From Nitrospirota bacterium (GTDB lineage: Bacteria; Nitrospinota; Nitrospinia; Nitrospinales; Nitrospinaceae), in assembly GCA_003229345.1 (NCBI GenBank), contig QIDN01000120.1, forward strand, positions 1 to 15,751: 15,751 nt of DNA, read 5' to 3'. Below the pieces are notes generated by a model. It saw nothing but the letters and a program-made list of their open reading frames with translations, did no database searches and had not been told where the DNA came from. Within the stretch, counting starts at the first letter, position 1. Every line of letters begins with the position of its first letter. Shown here in pieces: positions 14,431 through 15,751 of this stretch. Made by a program: the position numbers and the translations under genes.

Positions 14431-14456
14431 GGGTTCCCCACCAAATACGGGAACCC
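14431..14456 (-). promoter_or_regulatory. Perfect 8-bp inverted repeat (hairpin) in the rpsL leader
   Basis: On the minus strand GGGTTCCC and GGGAACCC form a perfect 8-bp stem around a 10-base loop (GTATTTGGTG). The 5' arm can instead pair locally, as TACGG and CCGTA around GTTC, so two mutually exclusive folds are possible. No U-run follows, so it is not an intrinsic terminator. It sits directly before the rpsL ribosome-binding site. This is a candidate translational control element for the str block, possibly the target of a ribosomal protein such as S7 or S12, but nothing in the sequence proves that. Confidence 0.6.
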
Positions 14457-14523
14457 GTACCTACAAAACATATTGATTTTGTTGGCTTTTTTAGATTGTA
14501 TTCCCTGCTACGGAAAGTTTTGA

Positions 14524-14551
14524 AGTCTATCACTATACGCGCCGGAGTCAA
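14524..14551 (-). promoter_or_regulatory. Predicted sigma-70-type promoter of the rpsL (str) operon
   Basis: On the minus strand TTGACT (14546–14551) is a five-of-six match to the -35 consensus. Sixteen bases later TAGACT (14524–14529) is a four-of-six match to the -10, and TG one base before it makes an extended -10 (TGATAGACT). Transcription would start near 14518, giving a leader of about 110 nt before rpsL. The -35 lies 16 nt past the rpoC stop, and no terminator separates rpoC from it, so the downstream genes could also receive rpoC read-through. Confidence 0.7.
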
Positions 14552-14567
14552 GGGGAAAGTTCTGATT

Positions 14568-15751
14568 TTATTCCACTGGCGCGGCCGCTTCTTCCTCCGG
14601 CTTCTTCTCTTCCACCTCTTCAGTTTCCGGTTCTTCTATTCGGATGCCGCTGTAGGCCTCGCAACCGGTACCCGCGGGAATCAACCGCCCCATAATGACA
14701 TTTTCTTTCAATCCAACCAGCCGGTCTTCCTTACCGCTGACAGCCACCTCGGTCAGTACCCGGGTGGTCTCCTGAAACGACGCCGCAGAAATAAAGCTTT
14801 CTGTGCTGAGGGAGGATTTGGTAATCCCTAACAGAACGGGCATTCCCTGGGCCGGTTTGGCCTTGTCTTTAATCGCTGCCTGATTCTTGGTGTTAAAAAC
14901 CTTCTTGGTGACCTGCTCGCCCACCAGAAGATCGGTTTCTCCGGGGTCTTCCACCTGCAAATGCCTGAGCATCTGCCGCACGATGATCTCAATATGCTTG
15001 TCGTTAATGGTAACCCCCTGCAAGCGATACACTTCCTGCACTTCGTTCACGAGGTATTTCTGCAGTTCATTTTCACCCAGAATGCGGAGAATATCATGCG
15101 GGTTGGAAGCTCCGTCCATCAAGGGTTCACCCGCCAGCACATCGTCGTCTTCATGAACATTGATGTGCTTTCCGCGCGGGATGAGATACTCTCGCTCTTC
15201 ACCGCTATCACTAACGACCACGACTTTGCGCATTCCTTTAACGAACCCACCAAACTTGACCTTACCGTCGATTTCGGTAATGGTGGCCTGTTCGTGAGGT
15301 TTCCGCGCTTCAAATAACTCCGCGACGCGGGGCAGACCACCGGTGATATCTTTGGTCTTGGCCGACTCACGCGGAATCTTAACGATGACGTCGCCGGCAT
15401 TGATTTTATCACCTTCATTTACATTGATATGGGCGCCTGCGGGAAGCAGGTACCTTCGAACCGTCTCGCCTTTGTCATCCTTGATCGAAATACGGGGTTG
15501 CTTTTTCTCGTCCCGATGACTGATGATGATCTTGGAGGACAAGCCGGTGATTTCATCGAAATCCTCTTTCATGGTCAAACCTTCAACCACGTCGCCGAAC
15601 GCGATGGTGCCATCCACTTCCGTCAAAATAGAATTGGTGTAAGGATCCCATTCCACCAGAATCTGATTCTGCTGAACTTCCTGGCCATCGGCCACTTTCA
15701 GCTTGGCGGCATAAACGATGGAATATTTCTCCTTTTCACGACCATTCTCAT
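14568..15751 (-). CDS. rpoC: DNA-directed RNA polymerase subunit beta' (C-terminal 393 residues; 5' end beyond window)
   Basis: Beta' is the largest core subunit of RNA polymerase and carries the active site; only its C-terminal third is here. In visible numbering, WDPYTNSILTEVDG (34–47) with DEITGLSS belongs to an SI3-type insertion, which splits the trigger loop in Gram-negative-type phyla. DITGGLPRVAELFEAR (134–149) follows the trigger loop. Later come NEVQEVYRLQGVTINDKHIE, LLGITKSSLSTESFISAASF and GLKENVIMGRLIPAGTG, all strongly conserved. The protein ends in an acidic tail of 22 residues, 11 of them Glu. It precedes rpsL by 159 nt, the usual rif–str neighbourhood; rpoB is expected just outside the window. 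Confidence 0.98.
   Translation of the reverse strand, partial: ENGREKEKYSIVYAAKLKVADGQEVQQNQILVEWDPYTNSILTEVDGTIAFGDVVEGLTMKEDFDEITGLSSKIIISHRDEKKQPRISIKDDKGETVRRYLLPAGAHINVNEGDKINAGDVIVKIPRESAKTKDITGGLPRVAELFEARKPHEQATITEIDGKVKFGGFVKGMRKVVVVSDSGEEREYLIPRGKHINVHEDDDVLAGEPLMDGASNPHDILRILGENELQKYLVNEVQEVYRLQGVTINDKHIEIIVRQMLRHLQVEDPGETDLLVGEQVTKKVFNTKNQAAIKDKAKPAQGMPVLLGITKSSLSTESFISAASFQETTRVLTEVAVSGKEDRLVGLKENVIMGRLIPAGTGCEAYSGIRIEEPETEEVEEKKPEEEAAAPVE

Noticed and set aside
14409..14471. Upstream ATG start for rpsL
   Set aside because: It would translate the leader hairpin and the ribosome-binding site; the normal S12 N-terminus begins at the TTG, which has a well-spaced Shine-Dalgarno.
1..15751. 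Search for a novel accessory system, mobile element, CRISPR, tRNA or toxin–antitoxin genes
   Set aside because: Every substantial stretch is covered by conserved housekeeping genes on one strand; spacers are short and contain no repeats, integrase fragments or tRNA-like folds that I can recognise.

Overview
This window is a bacterial chromosomal segment carrying the conserved rif–str–S10–spc transcription and translation cluster, entirely on the minus strand. Read in the direction of transcription (high to low coordinates) the order is: 3' end of rpoC; then rpsL, rpsG, fusA, tuf (str block); rpsJ, rplC, rplD, rplW, rplB, rpsS, rplV, rpsC, rplP, rpmC, rpsQ (S10 block); rplN, rplX, rplE, rpsN, rpsH, rplF, rplR, rpsE, rplO and the first 388 codons of secY (spc block). 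There are 26 protein genes. I see no RNA gene, mobile element, repeat array or CRISPR, and no stretch over 160 bases without a gene.

The gene order matches the textbook order except that rpmD (L30) is missing between rpsE and rplO. Genes are packed tightly. Three junctions overlap by one base (tuf/rpsJ, rplD/rplW, rplN/rplX) and secY begins on the base after the rplO stop. The two longest gaps are rpoC–rpsL (159 nt), which holds a good sigma-70-type promoter with an extended -10 and a perfect 8-bp inverted repeat just before the rpsL ribosome-binding site, and fusA–tuf (63 nt). No intrinsic terminator is visible, so the whole region could be one long transcription unit driven by that promoter plus read-through from rpoC.

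The genes form one supply line. RpoC is RNA polymerase beta'; EF-G and EF-Tu drive elongation; nine 30S and twelve 50S proteins build the ribosome; SecY is the membrane channel for exported proteins.

Lineage clues: RpoC carries an SI3-type insertion in the trigger loop, typical of Gram-negative-type phyla. S14 is the short four-cysteine zinc form and L24 ends in a four-cysteine zinc ribbon. Base composition looks roughly balanced in GC. This fits a non-gammaproteobacterial Gram-negative group (Desulfobacterota-, Acidobacteriota-, Nitrospinota- or NC10-like), but I cannot fix the phylum by eye. The window is core housekeeping DNA. I found no undescribed system; the points worth a look are the missing rpmD, the rpsL leader, and non-ATG starts that fall mainly on small-subunit genes.
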